Source: a bacterium EF100-94H03 bin56
Lineage (GTDB): Bacteria > Pseudomonadota > Alphaproteobacteria > SP197
Direction: 5' to 3'
NCBI GenBank assembly: GCA_002238685.1
Contig: MPMV01000003.1
Location: 62,001-126,000, forward strand
Length of the DNA: 64,000 nt
Program-made: the position numbers and the translations under genes
The notes under the pieces: generated by a model
Database searches by the model: none
The model's input: the letters and a program-made list of their open reading frames with translations, nothing else
Told to the model about the DNA's origin: nothing
Part shown: positions 25,591-35,810 of the stretch, piece by piece
Position numbering within the stretch: the stretch's first letter is position 1
Layout of the letters: each line of letters begins with the position of its first letter

Positions 25591-26869
25591 CATGGCTCAG
25601 CCAATGACGTCGATTCACCAGAGCGACTTCTCCCGCGCACGCCTTCGGAGGCGTTATGCGAGGGAACGCAACTTCAAGATCATGTCCGTCTCGGCCCTGG
25701 GACTCACCGGCATCTTCCTGGTGATCCTGCTCGGCTCCATTGTTCTCAACGGCTGGTCGGGGTTCCTTGGCACCGAGCTGCGGCTCGAGGTGACGTACTC
25801 CGACGAACACATCGATGTGGAGAATCCGGCGAACGGCAACTTCCGCATGATCATCCTCGATGCCCTGCGCGAGAGGTTTCCCGAAGCAACGGAACGCAGG
25901 GAACAGCGTGCACTGCTTGGCATCGTGTCGAACCAGGGCATCTACGATGTGAGGGAAGCTCTTCTCGACAACCCGTCACTTGCCGGTGGGTCACTGGAGC
26001 TGTGGATCCCGGCAGCAACAGAGGTCGACATGCTCAACAAGGGCTACGTCGACCGCTCCGCGCCCGAGGAACTGCGGCTGATTGATGACCGGACAATTGC
26101 CTGGGTCGATGCCTTCGATGAAGCCGGTGATCTGGCAACCGTCTTCAACTGGACCTTCCTTGTGAGCGGGGATTCCCGCGAACCGGAACTCGCCGGAGTC
26201 GGCGGCGCCGTCCTGGGGTCGTTCTGGATCCTTCTTGTCACCTTCGTCGTGTCGTTTCCGACCGGAGTGGGCGCGGCTGTGTTCATGGAGGAGTTTGCGC
26301 CGAAGCGCCGGTGGGTCGACGTTATCGAGGTCAACATCAACAACCTTGCGGCCGTTCCCTCGATTGTCTTTGGCCTGCTGGGCCTTGCCGTTTTCCTGAA
26401 CGTCATGCACCTGCCGCGTTCGGCACCGGTCGTTGGCGGCCTGACCCTGGCCCTGATGACCCTGCCGACGATCATCATCACCACGAGGGCGGCACTGAAG
26501 GGAATACCGCCCTCGATCAAGGATGCGGCCCTCTCCATTGGCGCCTCGCCGGTGCAGGTTGTCTCGCATCACCTGCTGCCGTTGGCGATGCCGCGGATCC
26601 TCACCGGAGCGATCATCGGCATGGCCCGCGCGCTGGGAGAATCGGCACCATTGCTCATGGTCGGCATGGTGGCCTTTGTGGTCGACCTGCCCTCCGGGCC
26701 GACCGATGCGGCAACAGCGCTTCCGGTGCAGGTCTTCCTGTGGGCCGACAGTCCGGAACGCGGCTTTGTCGAGAAGACGTCCGCAGCGATCATGGTATTG
26801 CTCGTGTTTCTGATCGCCATGAATGGCCTGGCGGTCTACCTGAGGCAAAGGTTCGAGATCAGATGGTAG
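25583..26869 (+). CDS. pstA: Phosphate ABC transporter permease PstA
   Basis: The 428-residue protein starts at 25583 inside the pstC 3' end, with AGGAAC just upstream; the ATG at 25592 is an alternative. A periplasmic insertion follows the first membrane segment ([17 protein letters not shown]), containing DIRTI-like and FNWTFL segments, as in the long DUF3333-type PstA. The permease core has [49 protein letters not shown] and [30 protein letters not shown], the PstB-coupling EAA-like loop. It overlaps pstB by seven bases. Confidence 0.9.
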   Translation: MTDMAQPMTSIHQSDFSRARLRRRYARERNFKIMSVSALGLTGIFLVILLGSIVLNGWSGFLGTELRLEVTYSDEHIDVENPANGNFRMIILDALRERFPEATERREQRALLGIVSNQGIYDVREALLDNPSLAGGSLELWIPAATEVDMLNKGYVDRSAPEELRLIDDRTIAWVDAFDEAGDLATVFNWTFLVSGDSREPELAGVGGAVLGSFWILLVTFVVSFPTGVGAAVFMEEFAPKRRWVDVIEVNINNLAAVPSIVFGLLGLAVFLNVMHLPRSAPVVGGLTLALMTLPTIIITTRAALKGIPPSIKDAALSIGASPVQVVSHHLLPLAMPRILTGAIIGMARALGESAPLLMVGMVAFVVDLPSGPTDAATALPVQVFLWADSPERGFVEKTSAAIMVLLVFLIAMNGLAVYLRQRFEIRW

Positions 26870-27651
26870 AGTCGAAGGACACCCCTGATGCGCCGTGCGT
26901 GAAGATGAGAACGCGCCGCCTCAAGCTGTGGTACGGCGACAAGCAGGCGTTGGCTGGCATCGATCTCGACGTGCCCGAACATCAGGTCACCGCCCTCATA
27001 GGTCCCTCGGGTTGCGGCAAGACCACGTTCCTGAAGTGTCTCAACCGCATGACCGACACCATCGAGGGCGTGACAACCGAAGGCAGGGTCACCCTCGACG
27101 AAGTCGATATCCGTGACCGTTCCGTCGATGTCGTGCAGCTGCGTGCGCGTGTCGGCATGGTCTTCCAGAAACCCAATCCCTTCCCCAAGACGGTCTATGA
27201 CAACATCGCCTACGGTCCGCGCATTCACGGCCTTGCCGCCAACCGGCGCGAGCTTGACGACATCGTCGAATCAAGCTTGCGCCGTGCCGGGCTGTGGGAG
27301 GAAGTGTCCGGCCGTCTCGGCGACCTCGCGACCGGCATGTCCGGAGGCCAGCAGCAGCGCCTGTGCATTGCCCGCTCGATTGCCGTGGCCCCCGAAGTGA
27401 TCCTGATGGACGAACCCTGCTCGGCGCTCGATCCGATCTCGACAGCGCGTATCGAAGAACTGATCGACGAATTGCGGGCGAACTACACGATCATCATCGT
27501 TACCCACAACCTACAGCAGGCGGCACGGGTCTCGCAGATGACCGCCTTCTTTCACCTTGGCCGGCTGATCGAGGTCAACGGCACGGCCGAACTCTTCCAG
27601 AGCCCGACCGAATCCATGACCGAGGATTACATCACCGGCAGGTTCGGATGA
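26863..27651 (+). CDS. pstB: Phosphate ABC transporter ATP-binding protein PstB
   Basis: The 262-residue ATPase starts at 26863 overlapping the pstA stop (ATGGTAG); the open frame from 26311 is shadow. It has Walker [11 protein letters not shown]-loop [22 protein letters not shown] (PstB-type), signature [16 protein letters not shown], and Walker [23 protein letters not shown]. The H-loop is [15 protein letters not shown]. It powers PstSCA and interacts with PhoU and PhoR to sense phosphate flux. Distance to phoU is 23 bases. Confidence 0.95.
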   Translation: MVESKDTPDAPCVKMRTRRLKLWYGDKQALAGIDLDVPEHQVTALIGPSGCGKTTFLKCLNRMTDTIEGVTTEGRVTLDEVDIRDRSVDVVQLRARVGMVFQKPNPFPKTVYDNIAYGPRIHGLAANRRELDDIVESSLRRAGLWEEVSGRLGDLATGMSGGQQQRLCIARSIAVAPEVILMDEPCSALDPISTARIEELIDELRANYTIIIVTHNLQQAARVSQMTAFFHLGRLIEVNGTAELFQSPTESMTEDYITGRFG

Positions 27652-27674
27652 GCACACTTGACTGAGGATTTCCC

Positions 27675-28397
27675 ATGACTGTCCAGCACACTGTCCGTTC
27701 CTACGACTCCGAACTCGAGGAGGTCACGAACCGCGTTCTCTCCATGGGAGGAATCGTGGAAGACCAGATCCGCAACGCCATGCAGGCCCTTGTGGACGGC
27801 AACCGCACACTTGCCCAGAACGTCATCGACAGCGACCAGAGGGTGGACGCCCATGAACGCGAAGTGGATGAACTGGTCACGCGCATCGTGGCGTTGCGCC
27901 AGCCCATGGCCGAGGACCTGCGGCGCATCAAGACGGCGCTGAAGTCGGCCAGCGATCTGGAGCGCATGGGCGATCTTGCGGCCAATGTCTCCAAGCGCAC
28001 CCTCATCATCGAGGACACTTCGAGAATTCCGCAACGCGAGGCCCTGAGGCGGCTGGGTGCGGCCGTCTACAACATGACGACCGACATCATGAACGCGTTC
28101 CGGGATGGCGATGCCGATCTGGCCGAGCGGGTGTGGCGCCAGGACGAGTTCATCGACGAGATGTACAGTTCCGTCTTTCTCGCCATCCTCGCCGACATGA
28201 TCGCCGATCCGAAGCTCATTGCATCCGGAACCCAGGTCCACTTCATTGCCAAGAACATCGAACGCATCGGTGACCACGCCACCAACATCGCCGAGATGGT
28301 GACTTACATGATTCTGGGCCAGGTGCCGGACCGCGACCGGCCCAAGGCCAATTCCGTGATCGGAGTGGACGGTGAGACGGCCGACAACGGCAGCTGA
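27675..28397 (+). CDS. phoU: Phosphate-signalling protein PhoU
   Basis: The 240-residue protein has two PhoU three-helix bundles: EVTNRVLSMGGIVEDQIRNAMQAL...ALRQPMAEDLRRIKTALKSASDLERMGDLAANVSKR and NMTTDIMNAFRDGDADLAERVWRQDEFIDE...NIERIGDHATNIAEMV. Each bundle carries the E/DxxxD metal motif (LERMGD, NIERIGDHATNIAE). It links PstB activity to PhoR and represses the regulon in excess phosphate. Its 3' end overlaps phoB by 26 bases, so the pair is probably co-translated. Confidence 0.95.
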   Translation: MTVQHTVRSYDSELEEVTNRVLSMGGIVEDQIRNAMQALVDGNRTLAQNVIDSDQRVDAHEREVDELVTRIVALRQPMAEDLRRIKTALKSASDLERMGDLAANVSKRTLIIEDTSRIPQREALRRLGAAVYNMTTDIMNAFRDGDADLAERVWRQDEFIDEMYSSVFLAILADMIADPKLIASGTQVHFIAKNIERIGDHATNIAEMVTYMILGQVPDRDRPKANSVIGVDGETADNGS

Positions 28398-29088
28398 GGG
28401 ACGTGACGCCACCGCCCTCGTCGTTGACGACGAGGAACCGATCCTCGAACTGGTGCGCTACAATCTGGAGGCCGACGGGTTCCGGGTCCTGACTTGCGAC
28501 GATGGCCGCGAGGCGCTCATCCTCGCCGAAGAGGAAAACCCGGACATCGTCATACTCGACTGGATGCTGCCTACCCTGAGCGGACTGGAAGTCTGCCGGC
28601 GTATCCGTCGTGATCGCAACCTGTCGCATCTGCCGATCATCATGCTGACAGCACGGGCCGACGGGGCGGACCGTGTCAGGGGTCTCGATGTCGGTGCTGA
28701 CGACTATGTGCCCAAGCCCTTCGCGCCTTCCGAACTGCTGGCCCGCGTGCGTGCCGTGCTGCGCCGTATTCGCCCGGCCCTGGCCGGCGAGTCGCTGGCC
28801 TGTTCGGATCTCGTCATGGACCTTGCCGGACGGCGTGTCGTGCGCGCCGGCCAGCGCATTCACCTCGGGCCGAAGGAGTTCGCCATCCTCAGGCTCTTCA
28901 TGGAGAACCCGGGACGGGTGTTCGGTCGTGAACAGATTCTGGACAGGGTCTGGGGCATCGACTCGTTCATCGGTGACAGAACCGTTGACGTGCATATCGG
29001 CCGGTTGAGGAAGGCGCTCAATGCGTCCGGCGGGGGTGAACTCATCCGCACCGTCCGCACGGCGGGATACGCCCTTGATGCGGATTGA
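28372..29088 (+). CDS. phoB: Phosphate-regulon response regulator PhoB
   Basis: The 238-residue regulator starts with GTG at 28372, within the phoU end. The receiver domain has DDEEP acidic residues, phosphorylation Asp in VILDWMLP, T in IIMLTARAD, and K in YVPKPFAPSELLARV. The OmpR/PhoB winged helix follows: LGPKEFAILRLFMENPGRVFGREQILDRVWG and RTVDVHIGRLRKALNASGGGELIRTVRTAGY. It binds PHO boxes, such as the candidate ahead of pstS. The operon order phoR-pstSCAB-phoU-phoB is typical of alphaproteobacteria. Confidence 0.95.
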   Translation: MRRPTTAAEGRDATALVVDDEEPILELVRYNLEADGFRVLTCDDGREALILAEEENPDIVILDWMLPTLSGLEVCRRIRRDRNLSHLPIIMLTARADGADRVRGLDVGADDYVPKPFAPSELLARVRAVLRRIRPALAGESLACSDLVMDLAGRRVVRAGQRIHLGPKEFAILRLFMENPGRVFGREQILDRVWGIDSFIGDRTVDVHIGRLRKALNASGGGELIRTVRTAGYALDAD

Positions 29089-29126
29089 GGTTTCTGCTTG
29101 ATAGGCAGCGGATGCGGCCGGGAAAC

Positions 29127-29516
29127 ATGACCATGGCGATCGATTTCGACGTTTATGACGACGACAACGTCTTCGCGAAGATCCTGCGCGGCGAGCTTCC
29201 CTGCACCAGGGTCCGGGACGAGGATCACGTGCTCGCCTTCAGGGACATCGCACCCCAGGCCCCCGAGCATGTGCTTGTCATCCCCAAGGGGCGCTACATT
29301 GCCCACGACGACTTCCACCGCACCGCCAGTGACGGGGAGATCGTCGCCTTCTGGAGGACCGTGGCGGAGATCTGCGATGCGCTCGGAGTCCGTGACCGCG
29401 GTCACAGGCTGATCACCAACCAGGGCCGGGATGGACACCAGGTCGTGCCCCATTTCCACGTCCATATCCTTGCCGGAGAGGATCTCGGTCCGATGCTGCC
29501 GGGAACACCGACCTGA
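29127..29516 (+). CDS. HIT-family hydrolase
   Basis: The 129-residue protein starts at 29127, with GGGA just upstream; MAIDFDVYD at 29133 is an alternative. The histidine triad is clear: VVPHFHVHILAGED (HxHxH). Upstream blocks are NVFAKILRGELPCTRVRDEDHVLAFRDIAPQAPEHVLVIPKGRYI, matching HINT/Hit-type purine nucleotide hydrolases. It cleaves nucleoside phosphoramidates or AMP-lysine type bonds; the physiological substrate is unknown. It lies between phoB and the sarcosine oxidase operon. Confidence 0.9.
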   Translation: MTMAIDFDVYDDDNVFAKILRGELPCTRVRDEDHVLAFRDIAPQAPEHVLVIPKGRYIAHDDFHRTASDGEIVAFWRTVAEICDALGVRDRGHRLITNQGRDGHQVVPHFHVHILAGEDLGPMLPGTPT

Positions 29517-29589
29517 AACGTGTCGACGGCATGGACAGGGTCCGGCCTCTGGTTTACACCTCCGCGATTCTGCGAGGAGCGAATCCTCT

Positions 29590-30846
29590 ATGCCATTCGC
29601 CCTGCTCAAGTACGGCCTCACCCGGCGTCACAGCGTCCCTGATGTCTTTCCCGAACCCGGAGAACTGAAGGACTCCTACGACATCGTCATCGTCGGCGGC
29701 GGCGGTCACGGCCTGGCAACGGCCTACTATCTTGCCGTCGATCACGGGATCACCGACGTTGCGGTGCTTGAACGCGGCTACATCGGCGGCGGCAACACGG
29801 GCCGCAACACGGCCATCATCCGGTCCAACTACCTGACACCGGAAGGCGTGAAGTTCTATGACGAGTCGATAAGGCTCTACAAGGACCTCTCCAACGACTT
29901 CGACATGAACATCCTCTATTCGGAGCGCGGCCACTACACCCTGGCGCATACCGACAGCGCCATCAGGACCATGCGGTGGAGAGCCGAGGTCAACAAGCAC
30001 TTCGGCATCGAATCGGAACTCGTGATGCGGGGCGAGTTGCAGAAGATGGTGCCGCAGCTCGATTACTCCGAGGATGTCCGCTACCCCATCCTCGGCGCGC
30101 TCTACCATGCTCCCGGAGCCATCGCCCGCCACGATGCGGTGGCATGGGGCTACGGCGCCGGCGCGGCGCGGCGCGGCGTCCACATCCATCAGAACACGGA
30201 GGTCACGGGCTTCGAGATCACCGGAGCCAACGGCCACGCGGGACGTGTCACCGGCGTGAAGACCAGCCGCGGAACCGTCCGCGCCGGCAGGGTGCTGCAG
30301 GCGGTGGCCGGCATGTCCGGTGAAGTGGCGGCGATGGCGGGCTTCAGGTTGCCGCTGAAGACGGTCCCGCTCCAGGCCTGTGTCAGCCAGCCCCTCAAGC
30401 CCTTCCTCGACGCCATCGTCGTCTCGGGAAGCCTGCACGTCTACGTCAGCCAGTCGTCCCGCGGCGAACTCGTCATGGGCGGTTCCACGGACCCCTACGG
30501 GGTCTACATGACGCGCTCGACATTGGACTGGAAGGAAGGGCTGATGGCGCACATGCTGGAGCTGCTCCCCTTCATTTCCGAAGTGAAGCTGCTGCGCCAA
30601 TGGGCCGGCATGACCGACATGACACCGGACTTCGCGCCGATCATGGGAGAGACCCCCGTCGACAACTACTATATCGATGCCGGCTGGGGTACGTGGGGGT
30701 TCAAGGCCACGCCGGTGTGCGGCAAGGAGAATGCGCGCATGCTGGCGACCGGTGAAGTCGGGGACCTCATTCAGCCATTTGCCCTCCAGCGCTACCACGA
30801 CTTCGACCTGGTCGGGGAAAAGGGCGCGGCCAGCGTGGGTCACTGA
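29590..30846 (+). CDS. soxB: Sarcosine oxidase, beta subunit
   Basis: The 418-residue flavoprotein starts at 29590 (MPFALLKYGLTRRH). It has a dinucleotide-binding DIVIVGGGGHGLATAYYLA, the family's RSNYLTPEGVKFYDES, and a C-terminal FAD/substrate region DMTPDFAPIMGETPVDNYYIDAGWGTWGFKATP. It is the subunit that demethylates sarcosine to glycine using covalent FMN and non-covalent FAD within the SoxBDAG heterotetramer. It heads the operon and is followed 15 bases later by soxD. Confidence 0.95.
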   Translation: MPFALLKYGLTRRHSVPDVFPEPGELKDSYDIVIVGGGGHGLATAYYLAVDHGITDVAVLERGYIGGGNTGRNTAIIRSNYLTPEGVKFYDESIRLYKDLSNDFDMNILYSERGHYTLAHTDSAIRTMRWRAEVNKHFGIESELVMRGELQKMVPQLDYSEDVRYPILGALYHAPGAIARHDAVAWGYGAGAARRGVHIHQNTEVTGFEITGANGHAGRVTGVKTSRGTVRAGRVLQAVAGMSGEVAAMAGFRLPLKTVPLQACVSQPLKPFLDAIVVSGSLHVYVSQSSRGELVMGGSTDPYGVYMTRSTLDWKEGLMAHMLELLPFISEVKLLRQWAGMTDMTPDFAPIMGETPVDNYYIDAGWGTWGFKATPVCGKENARMLATGEVGDLIQPFALQRYHDFDLVGEKGAASVGH

Positions 30847-30861
30847 GGAGGCCGTCGGACG

Positions 30862-31137
30862 ATGAAGATCATGCCGTGCCCGCTCAACGGTCCGCGCAAC
30901 ATCTCGGAGTTCTCCTGCGGTGGCGAGGTGGAGCACCTGCCGCCACCGGATTGCGATCACGCCACGTGGATCGACTACGTCTACCTCGAGAACAACACCA
31001 GGGGTATCGTCCGCGAGTGGTGGTATCACACACCCACCGCCTACTGGTTCGTCGCCGAACGCGACACCCGCACCGACGAGATTCTCCGGACCTGGCCGGC
31101 CGGTGAGTTCCTTGCCGAATTCGGAGAAAGACGATGA
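30862..31137 (+). CDS. soxD: Sarcosine oxidase, delta subunit
   Basis: The 91-residue protein carries the SoxD zinc-binding region: MKIMPCPLNGPRNISEFSC (C, N-terminal) then LPPPDCDHATW. HTPTAYWFVAERDTRTDEI follows, matching the family's HxxGCRxWFxxxRDT pattern. It stabilises the complex. Its stop overlaps the soxA start (ATGA). Confidence 0.9.
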   Translation: MKIMPCPLNGPRNISEFSCGGEVEHLPPPDCDHATWIDYVYLENNTRGIVREWWYHTPTAYWFVAERDTRTDEILRTWPAGEFLAEFGERR

Positions 31138-34100
31138 CCCCCGGACGCCTTCCCTCTTCGGCGGGCCAGCTGATCGACCGGTCGAAGCCGCTCTCCTTCA
31201 CCTTTGACGGGCGTGCATTCGCGGGATACGCCGGGGATACCATCACCAGCGCCCTGCTTGCTGCCGGTGTCAGGGTGCTGTCGCGTTCCTTCAAGTATCA
31301 CCGCCCGCGGGGAACGCTGTCGGCCGCCGGCCACGATGCCAACAGTTTCGTGCAGGTTGGCGATGAGCCCAATGTGGTGGCCGATACGCGACTGATCGAG
31401 GATGGCATGGTGGTCGAGGCGCAGAATGTCTTCGGCAGCCTCGACAACGACAAGGCGCGCCTTCTCGATCACCTCGGGCGGTTCCTGCCGGTCGGTTTCT
31501 ACTACAAGACCTTCTATCGCCCGAAGGGCGCATGGAAGGTGTGGGAGCCGGTGGTCCGCCGTCTTGCGGGTCTCGGCACGGTCATTCCCTCGACGCCGCA
31601 CGGCTACTACGACAAGCAGTACCTCTGGGCCGACGTGGTCGTTGTCGGCGGTGGTCCCGCGGGCATGGCGGCGGCCCTTGAGGCGGCGGCGGTCAGCGGG
31701 ACCGTCGAGGTGCTTCTCGTCGAAGAGAACCCGTGTCTGGGCGGTTCGCTGACCTATGCGCGTTTCGATGCCGAGGGAGAACGGGCCGCGCGCGAGCGGG
31801 CGACGCTCGTGGCCGCGGTCGAGGGATGCGACAACATCCGTGTCCTCGTCGGCGCAGCGGCCAACGGCTGGTTCACCGACCACTTCATTCCCGTCATCCA
31901 GGGCAACCGCATGTTCAAGGTGCGGGCCGGGTCCGTGGTCGTGGCCACCGGGTCCTGGGAACAGCCCCTGGTGTTCCGCAACAACGATCTTCCCGGGGTG
32001 ATGTACGGTTCGGCGGCCCAGCGTCTGGTCAACCGGTATGGCGTCAGACCCGGCAGCCGGGCGGTCATTGCCACCGCCAACGCCGATGGCTATGCATGCG
32101 CACTCGATCTGATCGGCGCCGGAGTCGACATTGCCGCGGTGGCTGAACTCGGACCTGCGATGCCACGGCACGACCTGGCGGTGGCGGTGGCGGATCACGG
32201 GGTGCCGATCATGCCGCGATCGACCGTGGTCGAGGCAGAGCCCGGCCCGTGGAAGGACACCATCGAGGCGGCGCGTATAGCGGAGATCACCGGACCCGGC
32301 ACGACAGCCGCGCGGCATGATGTCCTTGACTGCGACACCGTCGTGACCTCGGTCGGCTGGCAACCCGCCGCCAACCTCGTCTGGCACGCCGGTGGCCGGA
32401 CTCCCTACAACGAGACGATCTCCATGCTCGAGGTCGGCGAACTGCCCGCAGGCATGCATGCGGCGGGGTCGGTGGCCGGCTGTTTCCGAATCGACACGGT
32501 GATCGAGGAAGGCCGTCGCGCCGGCTGGCTGGCCGCCCGCGACTCCGGTTTCAACGGCGCCGCGATGCCGGCGGTGCGCAACGACCGCGGTGAAACGGGA
32601 CAGAATCATCCCTGGCCCATGTTCGAACACCCGAAGGGCCGCGATTTCGTCGATTTCGACGAGGACCTGCAGATCCATGATCTGAAAGATGCGGTCTCGG
32701 AGGGCTATACCCACATCGAGTTGATGAAGCGCTTCTCCACCTGCGGCATGGGTCCCAGCCAGGGCCGCCACTCCTGGCTCAACGCGATACGCATCAATGC
32801 CCGGGAAAACGGCATCAGCGTCAACGAAGCCGGAATGACGACACAGAGGCCGCCCTACACGGCCGAGAAACTGGGCGTTCTGGCAGGCCGCAGTTTCGAG
32901 CCAGAGCGCCTCACCGCCATGCACTGGCGCCATGTCGAGGCCGGCGCCCGCATGATGCAGGCCGGTGTCTGGTACCGTCCGGAACACTATGGCGGCGATG
33001 ATCGGGACGCCGTGATCGACGCCGAATCGCGTCATGTCCGGGGGAAGGTCGGCCTGATCGACGTGTCGACCCTGGGCGGGCTCGAAATCCGTGGCCCCGA
33101 TGCCGCCGACATGATGGAACGCATGTACACCTGGGCGTACAGAAAGCAGCTGGTGGGTCGCGCCCGGTACACGCTGATGACCGACATGACCGGCGTCATC
33201 ACCGACGATGGAGTCGCCTGCAGGCTGCATGAGAACCACTACTACGTCACGGCCACCACGTCCGGCGTCGATGGCGTCTACCAGGAAATGCTGTTCTGGA
33301 ACGCGCAGTGGCGGCTCAGGGTCGACATCACCAACGTCACGGGCGCCCTGTGCGGCGTCAACATTGCCGGGCCAAGGTCACGTGCGGTGCTCACCCGCCT
33401 CACCGACGAGAAACTCGATGCCGAATCCTTCCCCTACATGGCCGTCAGGCAGGCGAACGTCGCCGGCATCCCCTGCCGCCTCCTCAGGGTCGGCTTCGTC
33501 GGCGAGCTCGGGTACGAGGTCCATTGCCCGGCGCACTCGGGCGAGGCCCTGTGGGATGCCCTGATGGAAGCCGGCAGGGATCACGACATCAGGCCCTTCG
33601 GCGTGGAATGCCAGAGACTTCTGCGTCTGGAGAAGGGTCACATCATCGTCAGCCAGGACACCGATGGCCTCACCAATCCACTGGAAGCGGACATGGACTG
33701 GGCGCTGGCCAAGAAGCGCCCCTTCTTCATCGGCAAGCGGTCCATCGACATCCAGCGTGACAATGTCCAGCGCAAGCTGGTGGGATTCGAGATCGAATCC
33801 CGCAATGGTCACGGCAATATCCCCAGGGAGTGCCACCTGGTGATCCGCGACGGGGACATCACCGGCAGGGTGACGTCCTGCAGCTACTCGCCGACTCTCG
33901 ACAAGGTCATCGGGCTCGCCTATGTGGCGCCCGACCAGGCCGAGCCGGGCAGCACCTTCCAGGTGAGGATCAATTCCGGGCGCGTCGACGGCCGCCGGGT
34001 GAGAATCACGCCCGACACGTTCGTTGCCTGCAGGGTCGTGCCATTGCCCTTCTACGACCCGGAGAACGCCCGTCAGGAACCAGGGAACGCAGGTCCATGA
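31134..34100 (+). CDS. soxA: Sarcosine oxidase, alpha subunit
   Basis: The 988-residue protein has a 2Fe-2S-like ubiquitin-fold start (LSFTFDGRAFAGYAGDTITSALLAAGVRVLSRSFKYHRPRG). An NAD(P)-binding region follows (VVVVGGGPAGMAAALEAA). Then comes SAM-type DLQIHDLKDAVSEGYTHIELMKRFSTCGMGPSQG. Its C-terminal third is a glycine-cleavage T-like tetrahydrofolate domain (LEIRGPDAADMMERMYTW, YGLVDIN-type and GELGYEVHCPAHSG). It takes the methylene group from sarcosine to folate and NAD. It overlaps soxD by four bases. The length fits the family (about 1000). Confidence 0.95.
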   Translation: MTPGRLPSSAGQLIDRSKPLSFTFDGRAFAGYAGDTITSALLAAGVRVLSRSFKYHRPRGTLSAAGHDANSFVQVGDEPNVVADTRLIEDGMVVEAQNVFGSLDNDKARLLDHLGRFLPVGFYYKTFYRPKGAWKVWEPVVRRLAGLGTVIPSTPHGYYDKQYLWADVVVVGGGPAGMAAALEAAAVSGTVEVLLVEENPCLGGSLTYARFDAEGERAARERATLVAAVEGCDNIRVLVGAAANGWFTDHFIPVIQGNRMFKVRAGSVVVATGSWEQPLVFRNNDLPGVMYGSAAQRLVNRYGVRPGSRAVIATANADGYACALDLIGAGVDIAAVAELGPAMPRHDLAVAVADHGVPIMPRSTVVEAEPGPWKDTIEAARIAEITGPGTTAARHDVLDCDTVVTSVGWQPAANLVWHAGGRTPYNETISMLEVGELPAGMHAAGSVAGCFRIDTVIEEGRRAGWLAARDSGFNGAAMPAVRNDRGETGQNHPWPMFEHPKGRDFVDFDEDLQIHDLKDAVSEGYTHIELMKRFSTCGMGPSQGRHSWLNAIRINARENGISVNEAGMTTQRPPYTAEKLGVLAGRSFEPERLTAMHWRHVEAGARMMQAGVWYRPEHYGGDDRDAVIDAESRHVRGKVGLIDVSTLGGLEIRGPDAADMMERMYTWAYRKQLVGRARYTLMTDMTGVITDDGVACRLHENHYYVTATTSGVDGVYQEMLFWNAQWRLRVDITNVTGALCGVNIAGPRSRAVLTRLTDEKLDAESFPYMAVRQANVAGIPCRLLRVGFVGELGYEVHCPAHSGEALWDALMEAGRDHDIRPFGVECQRLLRLEKGHIIVSQDTDGLTNPLEADMDWALAKKRPFFIGKRSIDIQRDNVQRKLVGFEIESRNGHGNIPRECHLVIRDGDITGRVTSCSYSPTLDKVIGLAYVAPDQAEPGSTFQVRINSGRVDGRRVRITPDTFVACRVVPLPFYDPENARQEPGNAGP

Positions 34101-34146
34101 ACACCGTTGTGTGCCATCCGCCGTACGCTCCCCGGGGAAAGATCCG

Positions 34147-34836
34147 ATGACGAGGCCCGAGGAGTTCCAGCGTCGATCCCATCTCTACAGGGTCTGTCGA
34201 GAGGCCGGCGCCCAGTGGCGCGCCATGAACGGTTTTGGCGTGCCGGCGCACTATGGAGACGTCGGCGGCGAGACCGCCGCCGCAGCCCGCCTGGCCATCG
34301 CCGATCTGACGGCATTGCCGCGGGCCGGATACAAGGGCTGGGGCATGGCCGACTGGATCCGGGACCAGGGAGTGTCCCTGCCCGAACCCAACCGGGCTCT
34401 CCGGCAGGAGGACGGCACCCTGGCCTGCCGGCTTTCCTCCGGGGAACTCCTGCTGCTCGCCGATGATGACCAGGCGGCACTGATCGATCGTCTCGGGCAC
34501 GCCTGGTCCATGGACGATGCCGTCTGCTTTCCGGTTCCGCGCGCCGATGCCAGTGCGCGCCTCGTCGTCACCGGTGACGACAGCGCGGCGATGATGGCGA
34601 AGATGTGCGGCGTCGACCTGCGAAGCCACCGTTTCGCCGACCACGACATCGCGCAGACCAGTGTGGCACGCATGAATGTCATTGTCCTGCGCCACGACCG
34701 GGGCGCCTCGCTTGCCTATGATCTGATCTTCGACAGCGCCTCGGCGGTCTATCTGTGGGGGTGTCTTGTCGACGCCATGGCGGAATTTGGCGGACGCATC
34801 GTCGGCCTCAATGCCATCGACGCACTGCGCGGCTGA
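34147..34836 (+). CDS. soxG: Sarcosine oxidase, gamma subunit
   Basis: The 229-residue protein starts at 34147 (MTRPEEFQRRSHL). It has the SoxG-type GcvT-like core: RLAIADLTALPRAGYKGWGMADW, ARLVVTGDDSAAMMAKMCGVDLR, TSVARMNVIVLRHD and LIFDSASAVYLWGCLVDAMAEFGGRIVGL. It closes the complex and helps bind folate. The in-frame upstream sequence from 34024 belongs to the soxA end. It is the last gene of the operon; the stop lies in a palindrome shared with gshB. Confidence 0.9.
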   Translation: MTRPEEFQRRSHLYRVCREAGAQWRAMNGFGVPAHYGDVGGETAAAARLAIADLTALPRAGYKGWGMADWIRDQGVSLPEPNRALRQEDGTLACRLSSGELLLLADDDQAALIDRLGHAWSMDDAVCFPVPRADASARLVVTGDDSAAMMAKMCGVDLRSHRFADHDIAQTSVARMNVIVLRHDRGASLAYDLIFDSASAVYLWGCLVDAMAEFGGRIVGLNAIDALRG

Positions 34837-34849
34837 CCTGGCGGGTCAG
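34833..34849. terminator. Palindrome shared by the ends of convergent soxG and gshB
   Basis: CTGACC-TGGCG-GGTCAG is a perfect 6-bp inverted repeat. It contains both stop codons: TGA of soxG (34834-34836) and, read on the other strand, TGA of gshB (34848-34846). It can act as a short bidirectional hairpin. No long T-run is present, so terminator strength is uncertain. Confidence 0.4.
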
Positions 34850-35799
34850 GGACGCCGTCCGGCGCAACGCTTCTCGATCGCTTCCCAGACCCTGGATTCC
34901 AGTCTGCTGCCGTCAAAACGGTTGATCTCCTGGATTCCCGTCGGCGACGTGACGTTGATTTCCGTCAGCCAGTCGCCGATGACATCGATGCCGACCAGAA
35001 TCATCCCGCGGCGCACCAGTTCCGGTCCGATGATGCGGCAGATCTCGCGGTCGCGCGGGGTCATTGCCGCACGCTCGGGTCGGCCTCCGGCATGCATGTT
35101 GGAGCGCGCCTCGCCCTTGGGCGGCACGCGATTGATGACACCGGCCGGTTCGCCATCGATGAGAATGATCCGCCTGTCCCCCTGACGGACCTCCGGCAGG
35201 TAGGCCTGGACCATCAATGGCTCCCGCGAGACGCTGGTGAACATCTCGTGGAGGGAGGCAAGGTTCTCGTCTCCGGGGGGAATGTGGAAGACGCCGGCCC
35301 CACCGTTGCCGTAGAGCGGCTTGACGATGATGTCCCGGTGCTCGTCACGAAACGTCCTCGTCGCCTCCAGGGAACGGGTGATCAGAGTCGGTGGCATGAT
35401 GCCCGGAAACTCCGTCGCGAAGAGTTTTTCGGGCGCATTCCTCACCCCGGCCGGGTCGTTGACAACCAGGGTGGCGGGAAGGAGTTTCTCGAGAAGGTGG
35501 GTGGCGGTGATGTAGGCCATGTCGAACGGCGGATCCTGGCGCATGAGCACCACGTCGAGCGTTGCCAGGTCCAGCCAGCGAGCCTCGTCGAGACTGACAT
35601 GGTCTCCCTTTCTGCGCCTCAGGGCCATCGGCCGGCAGTGGGCAAGGACGGCGCCGTCGCGGAACACCAGATCGTCGGGCTGGTAGACCCACAACCTGTG
35701 ACCGCGTTCCTGGGCCTCGAGAGCGAGAACGAAGGTGGTGTCCGCATCGATGTCGACGGATTCGACCGGATCCATCTGGAAGGCAACGCCGAGCGGCAT
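34846..35799 (-). CDS. gshB: Glutathione synthetase
   Basis: The 317-residue protein has the prokaryotic GshB layout: [26 protein letters not shown] (the DPxxxIxxxxDTT block), [52 protein letters not shown] (ATP-grasp glycine-rich loop), [17 protein letters not shown] and [14 protein letters not shown]. It joins gamma-glutamylcysteine and glycine with ATP in the cytoplasm. It runs convergently with soxG; its upstream neighbour is the BON lipoprotein. Confidence 0.95.
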   Translation of the reverse strand: MPLGVAFQMDPVESVDIDADTTFVLALEAQERGHRLWVYQPDDLVFRDGAVLAHCRPMALRRRKGDHVSLDEARWLDLATLDVVLMRQDPPFDMAYITATHLLEKLLPATLVVNDPAGVRNAPEKLFATEFPGIMPPTLITRSLEATRTFRDEHRDIIVKPLYGNGGAGVFHIPPGDENLASLHEMFTSVSREPLMVQAYLPEVRQGDRRIILIDGEPAGVINRVPPKGEARSNMHAGGRPERAAMTPRDREICRIIGPELVRRGMILVGIDVIGDWLTEINVTSPTGIQEINRFDGSRLESRVWEAIEKRCAGRRP

Positions 35800-35810
35800 G
35801 GAATCGAGGC

